In this document: positions 40,451 through 49,147 of the stretch, one piece after another | How the letters are laid out: every line of letters begins with the position of its first letter | How positions within the stretch are numbered: position 1 is the first letter of the stretch | Assembly (NCBI RefSeq): GCF_014203355.1 | Contig: NZ_JACHIR010000001.1 | Location: 6,636,038 to 6,700,037, forward strand | Reading direction: 5' to 3' | DNA: 64,000 nucleotides | Source: Kutzneria kofuensis | GTDB taxonomy: Bacteria > Actinomycetota > Actinomycetes > Mycobacteriales > Pseudonocardiaceae | The notes under the pieces: model-generated | The model's database searches: none | Told to the model about the DNA's origin: nothing | What the model saw: only the letters and a program-made list of their open reading frames with translations | Made by a program: the position numbers and the translations under genes

Positions 40451-41008
40451 ATGACGACGCGTATCGACGTGAAGCGCCTTCCGCGGGACGTCGTGGAACT
40501 CATCGACGCTGGCGAGGACCTGGTCATCACCAGGAACGGCGAGACGATCGCCACGATCGCCACGGTCGTCAGGACCAACGGGGCCTTCGACGTCGGGCCG
40601 GGCACGGACGACACCTACGACGTCACGGTCGTCGCCACCACGATGAAGCTGTCGCCTGCGGCCAGGACGGCGCTGTCGGAACAACTCGGCCCGGACTACA
40701 TCGTGCTGGACATGCATTCGGCCCCGACGACGGCGGACGTGGTGCTGGTGCCGCCGGCCAGCCCGCAGCTGATCGGGGCCCTGCGCGAGACGTACCCGAA
40801 GGCGCGCATCGTGGTCGCCGAGATCGAGGACCCGGTGCTGGGGATCCGGTACGAGGGCCCGGTCCGGCGCCTGATCGACGCCGGCGCCGAGACCTACCTC
40901 GCCTCGACCACGATCCACCGCCTGGCAACGCAATTGGACCACGTCGTCACGCAGCAGCGGCAGCAGCTCGCGGCCGGCGGCCCCGCACAACTGGAAATCG
41001 AGGCCTGA
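40451..41008 (+). CDS. Phd-like antitoxin domain fused to an unknown C-terminal domain
   Basis: 185 residues from ATG 40451. Residues 4-40 (VKRLPRDVVELIDAGEDLVITRNGETIATI in pattern) match the DNA-binding core of Phd/YefM antitoxins. About 140 further residues form an alpha/beta domain with regular strands (DYIVLDMHSA, ADVVLVPPASP, ARIVVAEIEDPVLGIRYEGPVRRLIDAGAETYL) that I do not recognise. No toxin gene is adjacent. The stop codon lies in the arm of the terminator shared with the HNH gene. It may be a stand-alone regulator. Confidence 0.65.
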   Translation: MTTRIDVKRLPRDVVELIDAGEDLVITRNGETIATIATVVRTNGAFDVGPGTDDTYDVTVVATTMKLSPAARTALSEQLGPDYIVLDMHSAPTTADVVLVPPASPQLIGALRETYPKARIVVAEIEDPVLGIRYEGPVRRLIDAGAETYLASTTIHRLATQLDHVVTQQRQQLAAGGPAQLEIEA

Positions 41009-41031
41009 CCGTCCGGAAAGGACGGTCAGGC
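41003..41031. terminator. Bidirectional terminator containing both stop codons
   Basis: Perfect 12-base arms GCCTGACCGTCC (41003-41014) and GGACGGTCAGGC (41020-41031) with a 5-base loop. The TGA of the Phd-like gene (41006-41008) is in the left arm and the TGA of the HNH gene (41026-41028, minus strand) is in the right arm at the symmetric position. Confidence 0.8.
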
Positions 41032-41478
41032 GTACAGGTCGGCCCAGGTCGGCACGTGCGGGGTGACGAGCAGCTGCATGCCGGCCTCGGCGGGCAGGCG
41101 GTTGCCCTTGCGGGCGTTGCAGCTGCGGGCGCTGCCGCCGCAGCAGGCGACGGTGTTGAGCCAGCTGGTCCGGGCGCCGCCGCGCGACAGGGGCACGACG
41201 TGGTCGATGGTGTCGGCGGGGCGGCCGCAGTAGGCGCAGCGGTGGCCGTCGCGCTGCAACACGCCACGTCGGGTCCAACGCGGCGGGCGGCTGTAGCGCC
41301 ACTTCATCACGACGTAGCGGACGAGCCGCACGACCCGGGGCAGCGGGTAGTGCCCGAACATCGTGTCGGCGTCGGCCTCGTGGATCTCGGCGACGTTGCG
41401 TACGAGCATTCGGACGGCGTGCGGCACCGACACGGTCTGCAGCGGCTCCAAGCTCGCGTTGAGCACCAGTACGCCCAT
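41026..41478 (-). CDS. HNH endonuclease domain protein
   Basis: A 150-residue protein with an N-terminal part common to actinobacterial HNH proteins (MGVLVLNASLEPLQTVSV) and a C-terminal HNH/zinc module: CAYCGRPADTIDHVVPLSRGG, with cysteines continuing in VACCGGSARSCNARKGNR. It should bind zinc and may nick DNA; these stand-alone copies are widespread and of unknown role, not clearly mobile. It shares a terminator with the convergent Phd-like gene. Confidence 0.88.
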   Translation of the reverse strand: MGVLVLNASLEPLQTVSVPHAVRMLVRNVAEIHEADADTMFGHYPLPRVVRLVRYVVMKWRYSRPPRWTRRGVLQRDGHRCAYCGRPADTIDHVVPLSRGGARTSWLNTVACCGGSARSCNARKGNRLPAEAGMQLLVTPHVPTWADLYA

Positions 41479-41547
41479 GACCTGCCACCTCCTCTCGTGC
41501 GCACAATCTTCTAAGCGCGCAAGAAGGGCGTCAATCGGTATATCGGG

Positions 41548-42417
41548 TCAGTCCACAGAGGACAGTGCGCCGAACACGGCCCGGATCCGCGGCAGGTGCT
41601 CGCGGCCCCGCCGGGTTCCGATGTGGATGGTGTTGACCACGGGCTGCGCCGGCCGGTGCAGCACGGCCAGCCGGCCGGCGGCGAGGTGTTCCTCCACCAG
41701 GTAGTGCGGCGCGATGGTCAGCCCGGCCCCGGCCAGCACGGCGGCGACCACGGCCCGGAAGTCGTTGACGACCAGCGCGGGCGTCGGCGGCCGAATGGCC
41801 CAGCACTCCCGGAAGTACCGCCGCGCCATCGGCATCTCCTCGGAGTAGCCGACGAACCGCCGCTCCTGCCCGGGCTCGTACGGCTCGTCGCCGGCCCGCC
41901 CGACCAGCAGGAACCGCTCCTCCAGCAGTTGCACGAGATACATCCGCCGGGTCGGAACGCCCTCGATCTTGGTCAGCAGCGCCACGTCGATCTCGTCGCG
42001 CAGCACGGCCTGCACGAGGTCGGGCGACAGCCCGACCCGGCACCGCACGGTCAGCCCCTCGGCCAGCAGCGGCGGCATCCGGGTGACGACGAAGCGTTCC
42101 AGCAGGTCGACGGGGGCGCCGACGAACACCGGCCCGGCCCCGGACAGGGTCGCGGAGCGCAGGCCGTCCAGCGCCCCCTCCAGGGCGTCGATGTGCTCGG
42201 CGACCTCGGCGGCCAGGCTGTGGCCGGCCTCGGTCGGCGTGATGCCGCGGCCGGCCCGCCGGAACAGCGGCCGGCCGACGGACTCCTCGATGGCCTTGAG
42301 GTGGTGCGACACCGCGGGCTGCGACAGCCGCAGCGCCTCGGCCGCCCGGGCGACCCCGCCGGTCCGGTACACGCTCAGGAACGACCGCAGGGCAACCAGT
42401 TCGGGACGGTTCGACAC
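41548..42417 (-). CDS. LysR family transcriptional regulator
   Basis: 289 residues: winged helix at residues 5-65 (LVALRSFLSVYRTGGVARAAEALRLSQPAVSHHLKAIEE in pattern) and an effector domain containing VGAPVDLLERFVVTRMPPLL and VALLTKIEGVPTRRMYLVQLLEERFLLV. It starts 10 bases beyond the folE stop on the same strand, so it may be cotranscribed with folE, although functional linkage is unclear. Confidence 0.9.
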   Translation of the reverse strand: MSNRPELVALRSFLSVYRTGGVARAAEALRLSQPAVSHHLKAIEESVGRPLFRRAGRGITPTEAGHSLAAEVAEHIDALEGALDGLRSATLSGAGPVFVGAPVDLLERFVVTRMPPLLAEGLTVRCRVGLSPDLVQAVLRDEIDVALLTKIEGVPTRRMYLVQLLEERFLLVGRAGDEPYEPGQERRFVGYSEEMPMARRYFRECWAIRPPTPALVVNDFRAVVAAVLAGAGLTIAPHYLVEEHLAAGRLAVLHRPAQPVVNTIHIGTRRGREHLPRIRAVFGALSSVD

Positions 42418-42427
42418 CCGTCCTAGC

Positions 42428-43015
42428 TTATTTGACCCCGGCCAGCGCGAAGAACTCCTGGCGCGACCGCGCGTCGGAGCGCAGCGTGCCGAGCAGGGTG
42501 GAGGTGACGGTGTTCGACCCGACGGCCCGCACGCCGCGCAGCGTCATGCAGGTGTGCTCGGCCTCGATCACGACACCGACGCCCTTGGGGGTGAGCTGGG
42601 TGCACAGCCAGTCGGCGATCTGCTTGGTCAGCCGCTCCTGCACCTGCGGCCGGCTGGCGAAGTGCTCGACGACACGGGCCAGTTTGGACAGTCCCAGGAT
42701 GCGGGCGTCCGGCAGGTAGCCGACGTGCGCGACGCCGACGAACGGCAGCAGGTGGTGCTCGCACACCGACCGCACCGGGATGCTGCGGGCCAGCACCAGT
42801 TCGTCGTAGCCTTCGTCGTTGGGAAAAGTGGTCAGGTCGAACGGCCGCGGCGTGAACAGCTCGGCGTACGCCCGCGCCATCCGGCCCGGCGTGGCGCGCA
42901 GGCTCTCGGTGTCGGTGTCCACGCCCAGCGCGCGCAGCAGCTCGCCGGCGGCGCGCTCGGCGGCCTCGAGGTCGACACCGGCGGCGGGCTCGTGGACCAC
43001 CCGTAACGCGTGCAT
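42428..43015 (-). CDS. folE: GTP cyclohydrolase I
   Basis: 195 residues from the ATG at 43015, which follows GGAGGAGG; upstream in-frame residues to 43075 are not used. The T-fold signature ARSIPVRSVCEHHLLPFVG carries the zinc Cys and active His, with the third zinc Cys in AEHTCMTLRGVR. It converts GTP to 7,8-dihydroneopterin triphosphate, the first step to folate, pterins or deazapurines. It is isolated from other fol genes, so it may be a second copy serving a specialised pathway. Confidence 0.93.
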   Translation of the reverse strand: MHALRVVHEPAAGVDLEAAERAAGELLRALGVDTDTESLRATPGRMARAYAELFTPRPFDLTTFPNDEGYDELVLARSIPVRSVCEHHLLPFVGVAHVGYLPDARILGLSKLARVVEHFASRPQVQERLTKQIADWLCTQLTPKGVGVVIEAEHTCMTLRGVRAVGSNTVTSTLLGTLRSDARSRQEFFALAGVK

Positions 43016-43119
43016 GCGGCCTCCTCCGTTCCAGTTTCGCCAATAGATGTTGGTCTTATCGACGTCGCAGGTCAAGAAGTGTGGTTGCGGACACGGTCGT
43101 AGGCGATATTCTGGGCAGG

Positions 43120-43800
43120 GTGAGCACCGATCGGGCGATCAGCGCCGTGGCCGCCCTCGACGACGGCCTGCGCCGCGGCATGTTCGACTTCATCCGCGCC
43201 GCCGGCCATCCCGTGACCAGGGACGAGGCGGCCGCGGCGGTCGGCATCTCCCGCAAGCTCGCCGCGTTCCACCTGGACAAGCTGGTCGACGCCGGCCTGC
43301 TGCGAGCCCACTACGAGGGCGCCGGCCGGGTCGGCCGGGCCCCCAAGGTGTACGAGCCGTCGGACGTCGACGTCCAGGTCAGCATCCCGGCCCGGCAGTA
43401 CAACCTGCTCGCCGACATTCTCGTCGACGCCGTGCTGACCGACGACCCGCGCGGCGCGGCTGAGACGATCGCCACTGATCGCGGCCGGACCGTCGGGGCG
43501 GCGGAGCGCGAGGGGGAGCGGCCGGGGCGGCTCGGCACCGAGCGGGCGCTGACCATGACCTGTCGGCTGCTCGCGCGGCACGGCTTCGAGCCGCTGCGGG
43601 ACACCCCCACGACCGTCCGGATGCGGGACTGCCCGTTCCACCCGCTGGCGGCGAAGGCCCGCGACCTGGTGTGTGGCATCAACCGGGCGTTCCTGGAGGG
43701 CGTGATCGACGGCCTGGAGGCGCGGACGGTGGAGGCGGTGCTGGCCCCGGGCGGCGCCGGCGACTGCTGCGTCGAGCTGCGGCCCCGGCACGAGGACTAG
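43120..43800 (+). CDS. ArsR/SufR-like helix-turn-helix regulator with C-terminal cysteines
   Basis: 226 residues from a GTG at 43120. Residues 20-75 are a winged helix (DEAAAAVGISRKLAAFHLDKLVDAGLLRAHYE in pattern). The C-terminal domain contains Cys148, Cys171 (DCPFHPLA), Cys185 (LVCGINRAF) and Cys216-217. The CPFHPLA and LVCGxNxxFLEGxxxGL segments resemble the Fe-S or metal-binding part of SufR-type regulators, with spacing that is not the classic one. It is divergent from folE over 104 bases and overlaps the convergent acyl-CoA ligase by 4 bases. Confidence 0.78.
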   Translation: MSTDRAISAVAALDDGLRRGMFDFIRAAGHPVTRDEAAAAVGISRKLAAFHLDKLVDAGLLRAHYEGAGRVGRAPKVYEPSDVDVQVSIPARQYNLLADILVDAVLTDDPRGAAETIATDRGRTVGAAEREGERPGRLGTERALTMTCRLLARHGFEPLRDTPTTVRMRDCPFHPLAAKARDLVCGINRAFLEGVIDGLEARTVEAVLAPGGAGDCCVELRPRHED

Positions 43801-45320
43801 GAAACGCCGCGGTCCCGGCCTTCCCAGTGCCGGGACCGCAGCACCCGCTTGAGGATCTTGCCGGCCCCCGAGACCGGCAACTCCTCGACGAATTCCACCG
43901 ATCGGGGCGTCTTGTAGCCGGCGATGTGCTCCCGGCAGTGGTCACGCAGCTCGTCGGCGGTCGGCGAGTGGCCGTCCACCAGCACGACGACGGCGTGCAC
44001 CCGTTCGCCCCACTGCTCGTCCGGCACGCCGATCACCGCGCACGAGGCGACCGCCGGGTGCTTGGCCAGCGCGTTCTCCACCTCGGCCGAGTACACGTTC
44101 TCGCCGCCGGAGACGATCATGTCCTTGAGCCGGTCGACGACGTACACGTAGCCGTTCTCGTCCATGTAGCCGCCGTCGCCGGTGTGCATCCAGCCGCCAC
44201 GCAGCGCGCTCGCCGTCTCCTCGGGCCGGTTCCAGTAGCCCAGCATCACGTTGTCGCCGCGGACCACGATCTCGCCGACGGTGCCGCGCGGCACCTCGTG
44301 GTCCTGGTCGTCCACGACCATCACCTCGACGTGCGGCGCGGCCTGCCCGGCCGAGCGGCGCAGGCGGGCGTTGTGGTGCGCCTCCGGGCTGAGCAGCGTC
44401 GCGACCGGCGCCAGCTCGGTCATGCCGTACGCCTGCGTGAACTCGGTGGTGGGCAGGCGCTCGGCCGCGCGGTCGAGGAGGGCCTCCGAGATCGGCGACG
44501 CGCCGTAGACCAGGTGGCGCAGGCTGGACAGGTCATGCTCGGCGGCCTCCGGTGAGTCGACCAGCAGCTGGATCATCGTCGGGACGAGCAGGACGTCGGT
44601 GACGCGGTGCCGCTCGATCGCCTCGGCGACGCCCTTGGGGGTGAAGGAAGGCACCATCACGTGCGTGCCGCCGACCACGTTGCGGGCCGACCAGGCGGCG
44701 CCGTCGGCGAGGTGGAACATCGGCGCGGCGTGCAGGTAGCGGCCGCCCGGCGACATGAACCCGCCGGCGGCGGCGCTGCCCAGCGCCGACACGAGGATGT
44801 TGTCGTGGCTGAGCATCACGCCCTTGGGCCGGCCGGTGGTGCCGCCCGTGTAGAAGATGCCGGCCAGCGAGTCGCCGCCGCGGCGCGCGTCCGGCGCCGG
44901 CTCGTGCGTGTCGATCAGGTAGTCGACGACCTCCGCGCCGCCGATGACCGTTCGCAGGCACGGCGCCTCCTCCCGCAGCTGCGGCACCAGCGGCGCGAAC
45001 GTCTCGTCGACGTAGAGGACTCGGGTGTCGGAATCCTGCAGCGAGTAGGCGATTTCGCTTGCGGCCCAACGGGTGTTGACCGGGGTGACGACGGCGTCCG
45101 CCCACGGCACGGCCAGCAGCAACTCGTGGTAGACGTCCGAGTTCAGGGCCAGCAGGCCGACCCGGTCACCGGGGCCGATGCCCAGGTCCCCGAGCGCGGC
45201 GGCCAGGCGGGCCACCCGGTCGGCGCTCTCCGCCCAGGTCCGCACCCGGTCGCCGAAGATCGTCGCCGGCAGGTCCGGGGTCTGCCGCACCGCGCGGTGC
45301 ACGCACTGGGTGAGCTCCAT
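43797..45320 (-). CDS. Acyl-CoA ligase (AMP-binding, FadD type)
   Basis: A 507-residue adenylate-forming enzyme: P-loop-like motif GIFYTGGTTGRPKGVMLSH, TQAYGMTE, the hinge HTGDGGYMDENGYVYVVDRLKDMIVSGGENVYSAEVE in pattern and the catalytic Lys in PVSGAGKILKRVLR. It activates a fatty or aromatic acid as an acyl-CoA. A strong GGAGGGAGG site precedes ATG 45320. It is divergent from the double-TetR regulator, a common arrangement for fatty-acid genes. Confidence 0.92.
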   Translation of the reverse strand: MELTQCVHRAVRQTPDLPATIFGDRVRTWAESADRVARLAAALGDLGIGPGDRVGLLALNSDVYHELLLAVPWADAVVTPVNTRWAASEIAYSLQDSDTRVLYVDETFAPLVPQLREEAPCLRTVIGGAEVVDYLIDTHEPAPDARRGGDSLAGIFYTGGTTGRPKGVMLSHDNILVSALGSAAAGGFMSPGGRYLHAAPMFHLADGAAWSARNVVGGTHVMVPSFTPKGVAEAIERHRVTDVLLVPTMIQLLVDSPEAAEHDLSSLRHLVYGASPISEALLDRAAERLPTTEFTQAYGMTELAPVATLLSPEAHHNARLRRSAGQAAPHVEVMVVDDQDHEVPRGTVGEIVVRGDNVMLGYWNRPEETASALRGGWMHTGDGGYMDENGYVYVVDRLKDMIVSGGENVYSAEVENALAKHPAVASCAVIGVPDEQWGERVHAVVVLVDGHSPTADELRDHCREHIAGYKTPRSVEFVEELPVSGAGKILKRVLRSRHWEGRDRGVS

Positions 45321-45421
45321 GCCCGACCTCCCTCCGCATCGCGATTCACTTTATAGCCGATTACGCACGTCGAACGCGATGTCCAAGGCCCGATGGACCG
45401 ACGTGTGGTTCACTATTGACC

Positions 45422-46522
45422 ATGGCCACCCGCCCGCGCGACCGCCGCAAGCAGGTACTCGCGGCGGCGGCGCGGCTGTTCTGGCAACACGGCTTCCACC
45501 GCGTCGGCATGAGCGACATCGCCGCCGAGGTGGGTATCGGGGCGAGCGCGCTGTACCGGCACTTCCGCGGCAAGGAGGACCTGCTCGCGGCCGTCATCGA
45601 CGAGAGCCTGGACTGGCTGGAGGACGCCATGGCCGCCGCGCCGGCGGACGTCGACGGCACGATCGCCGCCGTGTCCGAGGTGGTGCTGGCCCGGCGCGAG
45701 TTCGGCGTTCTGTGGGACCGAGAGGGTTCGCACCTGTCGCCGGAGCAGCGGCGAGCCGTGCGCCGGCGGCTGCGGGCCGCCGTGGAACGGGTCGCCCGTC
45801 CGATCGCGGACCAGGGGCTGATGCGGGCCCGTGCCGTCACGGCTGTGCTGGCCAGCGTCTCGTATCACCGGTACGAGATCACCGCCGAGCAGCTGCGCCG
45901 GATCGCCGAGGCGCTGGTCACCGTGGAACTTCCCGGTGTGGCAACGGAAGCCGCCACTGCCGGCAAGGATCCGCAGACTCCGGTGTCGCGGCGGGAGGCC
46001 GTCCTGGTCGCCGCCGCGCGGCTGTTCGCCGAGCGCGGGTTCGCGTCCGTGAGCCTCGCGGACGTCGGCGCCGCTGCCGGCATCGCCGCGCCCAGCGTCT
46101 ACAACCACTTCGCCAGCAAGCATGATCTGCTGATCGCCGCGCTGAACCGGGGCACGGAGTCGATCTGGCTTTCGCTGCACCACGTGCTGCGCACCGCCGA
46201 CGGGCCCGCCGATGCCCTGGACCGGGCCATCGACGGCTATCTGTCCTTCGCCACGGACAATCCCGACCTGATCCGGCTGCTGCTCGCCGAGGTGTTGAAC
46301 GTGCCGGAGGAGTCGCAGGAGACGCTGGCCCGGACGCGGCGCGAGTACGCCGCGGAGTTCGTCGCGCTCCTGCAGCGGGTCCGGCCCGGGATCGCCGCCG
46401 ATTCCGCGTGGGCCATCGTGCTCGGCACGTTCGGCGTGATCAACGCGATGACCCAGGTTCCCTACCTGCGCGGCCGTCCCGAGATCCGGATCTTCGCCCA
46501 CGCCCTGCTGTGGTCGGTGTGA
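45422..46522 (+). CDS. Tandem TetR regulator with two DNA-binding domains
   Basis: 366 residues from ATG 45422. Two complete TetR helix-turn-helix domains lie in one chain: residues 8-55 (RRKQVLAAAARLFWQHGFHRVGM, SALYRHFRGKEDLL) and 188-238 (SRREAVLVAAARLFAERGFASVSL, PSVYNHFASKHDLL), each followed by helical ligand-domain sequence. One polypeptide therefore mimics a TetR dimer, or binds two sites. It is divergent from the acyl-CoA ligase, its likely target. Confidence 0.88.
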   Translation: MATRPRDRRKQVLAAAARLFWQHGFHRVGMSDIAAEVGIGASALYRHFRGKEDLLAAVIDESLDWLEDAMAAAPADVDGTIAAVSEVVLARREFGVLWDREGSHLSPEQRRAVRRRLRAAVERVARPIADQGLMRARAVTAVLASVSYHRYEITAEQLRRIAEALVTVELPGVATEAATAGKDPQTPVSRREAVLVAAARLFAERGFASVSLADVGAAAGIAAPSVYNHFASKHDLLIAALNRGTESIWLSLHHVLRTADGPADALDRAIDGYLSFATDNPDLIRLLLAEVLNVPEESQETLARTRREYAAEFVALLQRVRPGIAADSAWAIVLGTFGVINAMTQVPYLRGRPEIRIFAHALLWSV

Positions 46523-46598
46523 GCAACGTGACGATCAGGCAGGTGTCGGTCACGCCCACGACGCTCCCGATGCGGGCCTTGGCCCGCAACGGAATCGT

Positions 46599-47771
46599 TC
46601 AGAGCGGGAGGACCTCCACCTCGGGTCCGGTCCACTGTGGAGGGACGACGGCGAGGACGTCCGCCATCGCCGCGCCCCAGAGGCTGCCGGCCCGGTCGCG
46701 GCCGACGGGGACCAGGGCGTCGTCCGTGCGGACGGCCGGCACGAGGCGGGTTTCGCGGTCACGAGCGGCGATGCGGCCGCGGAGGCGGCCGGTGAGCGGG
46801 GCCTTCGGGGAGCGCCCGGCGAGGCCGTTCAGCAGCGGGGCGAGCAGGGTGTGACCGGCGGCGAGGGCGGCGAAGGGGTTGCCCGGGAGGCCGACCACGT
46901 GCCGGCCGTCGGGCAGGGTGGCGAGGAGTTGCGGGTGCCCCGGCCGGCAGGCGACGCCGTCGACCAGGATGTCCGCCTTCTGCGCACCGAGGACCGGGCG
47001 CAGGTGGTCGGCCGGCCCCGTCGAGGTGGAGCCGCAGACCGCGACCACGTCGACGTCGTCGCAGGCCAGCGCCTCAGACAGCGCGCCGGCCCGGTCGGCG
47101 GCGAACTGCGTGTCGACGAGCTCGCCGCCCGCGGCGGTGATCAGGCCGGGGAGCAGCGGGCCGATGGCGTCGCGGACCTGGCCGAGGGTGGGGAGCCCGG
47201 TGGTCAGGAGTTCGTCGCCGCTGACCACCACGCGGACGCGGGGCCGGCGGTGTACCCGGAGGTTGTCGTAGCCCACGCTCGCGGCGAGCCCGAGCACCGC
47301 CGGCGTGACGACCGTGCCCGCCTGGAGAATCCGCCGGCCGCGCGGAACGTCCTCGCCGCGGCGGCGGATGTGGTTCTTGGCGGGCAGAACGCCGGACACG
47401 GTCCGCCCGGGTGATTCGGCGTCGTGGGTTCCCGGTGCGCCGTCCACGATGGACAGCTCAACCGGAAGGACCGCTTCCGTGCCAACGGGAACGGGCGCGC
47501 CGGTGGCGATTTCGAAGGCTTGGCCGGGTTCGAGCGCCGCAGCGGAGGAGCACGGGCCGGCGAGGCGGCGACCGACGATCGTCCACGGGCCGGGGCCTCG
47601 GACGGCGTAGCCGTCCATGGCGCTGGTGTCGCACAGCGGGAGCGGCACCAGCGCGGGCAGGTGTTCGGTGAGGGCGAGGCCCAGGGCCTCGTGCAGGGTG
47701 ACCGTGATCGTCTCCAGCGGCTCGGCCGCGTCCCGCGCGGCCTGCCTGGCTTCCGCCCAGCCCGTGGTCAT
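46599..47771 (-). CDS. moeA: Molybdopterin molybdenumtransferase MoeA
   Basis: 390 residues from ATG 47771. Signatures: CDTSAMDGYAVRGPGPW, GAPVPVGTEAVLPVE, RRRGEDVPRGRRIL, VVVSGDELL, AVCGSTSTGPADHLRPVL and GLPGNPFAAL with the C-terminal beta-barrel domain. It inserts molybdate into adenylylated molybdopterin. It is divergent from the oxalate/formate antiporter and fdhD and shares their operator-like motif, pointing to supply of cofactor for a formate dehydrogenase; the dehydrogenase itself is not in the window. Confidence 0.93.
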   Translation of the reverse strand: MTTGWAEARQAARDAAEPLETITVTLHEALGLALTEHLPALVPLPLCDTSAMDGYAVRGPGPWTIVGRRLAGPCSSAAALEPGQAFEIATGAPVPVGTEAVLPVELSIVDGAPGTHDAESPGRTVSGVLPAKNHIRRRGEDVPRGRRILQAGTVVTPAVLGLAASVGYDNLRVHRRPRVRVVVSGDELLTTGLPTLGQVRDAIGPLLPGLITAAGGELVDTQFAADRAGALSEALACDDVDVVAVCGSTSTGPADHLRPVLGAQKADILVDGVACRPGHPQLLATLPDGRHVVGLPGNPFAALAAGHTLLAPLLNGLAGRSPKAPLTGRLRGRIAARDRETRLVPAVRTDDALVPVGRDRAGSLWGAAMADVLAVVPPQWTGPEVEVLPL

Positions 47772-47781
47772 GCTATACAAC

Positions 47782-47808
47782 TTATCACATACTGTATGCA
47801 ATCGGCAG
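47782..47808. promoter_or_regulatory. Operator candidate of the oxalate/formate regulon, site A
   Basis: Core CATACTGTATGCAATC (47788-47803) differs at only two bases from the core at 57726-57741. CATAC-T-GTATG is a perfect odd dyad, extended on the minus strand to ATTGCATAC / GTATGTGAT with 7 of 9 symmetric. It sits 11 bases upstream of the moeA start and 122 upstream of the antiporter start, in an AT-rich patch. The form suggests a GntR-type protein; no such gene is adjacent. Confidence 0.65.
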
Positions 47809-47929
47809 GATGTGGTGGACGGCCGCGAGAACCGGGGTGCACAGGGGTCGAAATCACCCCCGGCGGGCGGGTGGCATGAACGGCGGCACGACGGACGGAC
47901 GGGCTCGACCTGAGCGGACGGTGAGACCG

Positions 47930-49147
47930 ATGGCAACCGAGGTGAGCGACTTCTACGGCCGGCGGTACCGGATCGGCGAGAGCGATCAGGAGCTGCTGGG
48001 GCACTCCAGGAACTGGGTGCTGGCGGCGGCCTGCGCGGCGATGCTGGTCGCCGGGGCCGGGCAGTACGGGTTCGGGCTGATCGTGGGCGGGGGCAACTAC
48101 TGGCTGCTGGCCATCTGGGTGGCGACGCAGGCGGTGGCGGTGTTCCCGCTGGCGTTGCTGCGAGAGCGGCTGCACGTCCGGCCGACGCCGGCGATGATCG
48201 TGGGCGCGATCCTCTCCGCGGTGGGCGATCTGTTCGCGGGCCCGTGGTCGGCGGTGCTGGGCGGCCTGGGGGCGGCGATCGTCTACGGCACGTGCTTCGG
48301 CGTCGTGGCCAAGTGGTTCCCGGAGCGGCGGACGTGCCTGGGCCTGGTCAGCGGATCGTTCGCGGCGGGGGCGGTGTTGTTCGCGACCCCGTTGCCGATC
48401 ATCGCGGTGGTGGTGATCACGGCCTGCGGCATCGTGCTGCGGGAGCCGCCGGCGGACTGGTGGCCGCAGAGCCCGGACCCGCGGAAATGGGCGCTGGACA
48501 AGACGATGAACCTCAGCCTGCGGCACAGCCGGCCGGCGATCCGCCGGTACACGCCGGGTGAGCTGCTGCGCTGCCCGACCTCGGCGGTGATGTACGTGCT
48601 GGTGGCCTGCGCGGCGGCGGCGTGGCTGTTCGACGTCGCATACATGGCCGCCTTCGTGACGTCCAGCGGGTGGGGGTACGCCTTCGCGGCCGTCGCCGTC
48701 TGCCTGCTGACGGTGGCGAGCGGCGTGGCCCGCTGGGCGACGGGCTGGGCCGGGGAGCAGTTCGGCGTCGGCAAGGTGGTCCGGGCCGCCCTGGCGCTGG
48801 GCGCTCTCGGCCAGCTGCTGCTGATCGTCGCCGGCCAGAACCAGTCCGGTGTCCTGCTGGCGTTCGCGGCGCTGCTGGTCGGCACCACCGCGGGCTGCTG
48901 CTACGCACTGCTGCCCGCTCTGGTGGAGGCGCACTTCGGTGACCAGGCGGGCCTGCTGAACTTCGGTCTGGTCTACAGCGCCAAGGCGGTCGGCGGCATC
49001 GTCGGCATCGGCCTGGCCGCCTCGATGGTCGCGACGTACGGCTACGCGGCCGGCTTCCTGCTCGCGGCCGGCCTGGGCGTGACGGGCGCGATCGCGGGCG
49101 GCCTGCTGCGCCAACCCGGCGTGCCCCGGCTGCTGGTGCCGGTCTGA
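47930..49147 (+). CDS. MFS oxalate/formate antiporter-family transporter (OFA type), copy 1
   Basis: 405 residues from ATG 47930 (GGTGAG upstream); longer in-frame starts lie within the operator region. About twelve membrane helices. The N-terminal [21 protein letters not shown] and the central [15 protein letters not shown] segments are shared, with divergence, with the second transporter at 63033 (VYRIGESPRDIMGRSRAWM, NWWPEHIDPKEWAR), so the two are paralogues. The family contains OxlT, which exchanges oxalate for formate. Its stop overlaps the fdhD start (TGATG). Confidence 0.82.
   Translation: MATEVSDFYGRRYRIGESDQELLGHSRNWVLAAACAAMLVAGAGQYGFGLIVGGGNYWLLAIWVATQAVAVFPLALLRERLHVRPTPAMIVGAILSAVGDLFAGPWSAVLGGLGAAIVYGTCFGVVAKWFPERRTCLGLVSGSFAAGAVLFATPLPIIAVVVITACGIVLREPPADWWPQSPDPRKWALDKTMNLSLRHSRPAIRRYTPGELLRCPTSAVMYVLVACAAAAWLFDVAYMAAFVTSSGWGYAFAAVAVCLLTVASGVARWATGWAGEQFGVGKVVRAALALGALGQLLLIVAGQNQSGVLLAFAALLVGTTAGCCYALLPALVEAHFGDQAGLLNFGLVYSAKAVGGIVGIGLAASMVATYGYAAGFLLAAGLGVTGAIAGGLLRQPGVPRLLVPV

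Noticed and set aside
45345-45414. Two TTCACT direct repeats between the acyl-CoA ligase and double-TetR genes as an operator
   Set aside because: Six-base repeats 64 bases apart without symmetry are too weak to call.
46523-46598. Possible remnant gene start reading VTIRQVSVTPTTLPM just before the moeA stop
   Set aside because: It runs antisense into moeA within a few codons, has no clear ribosome-binding site and cannot be assigned to a family.
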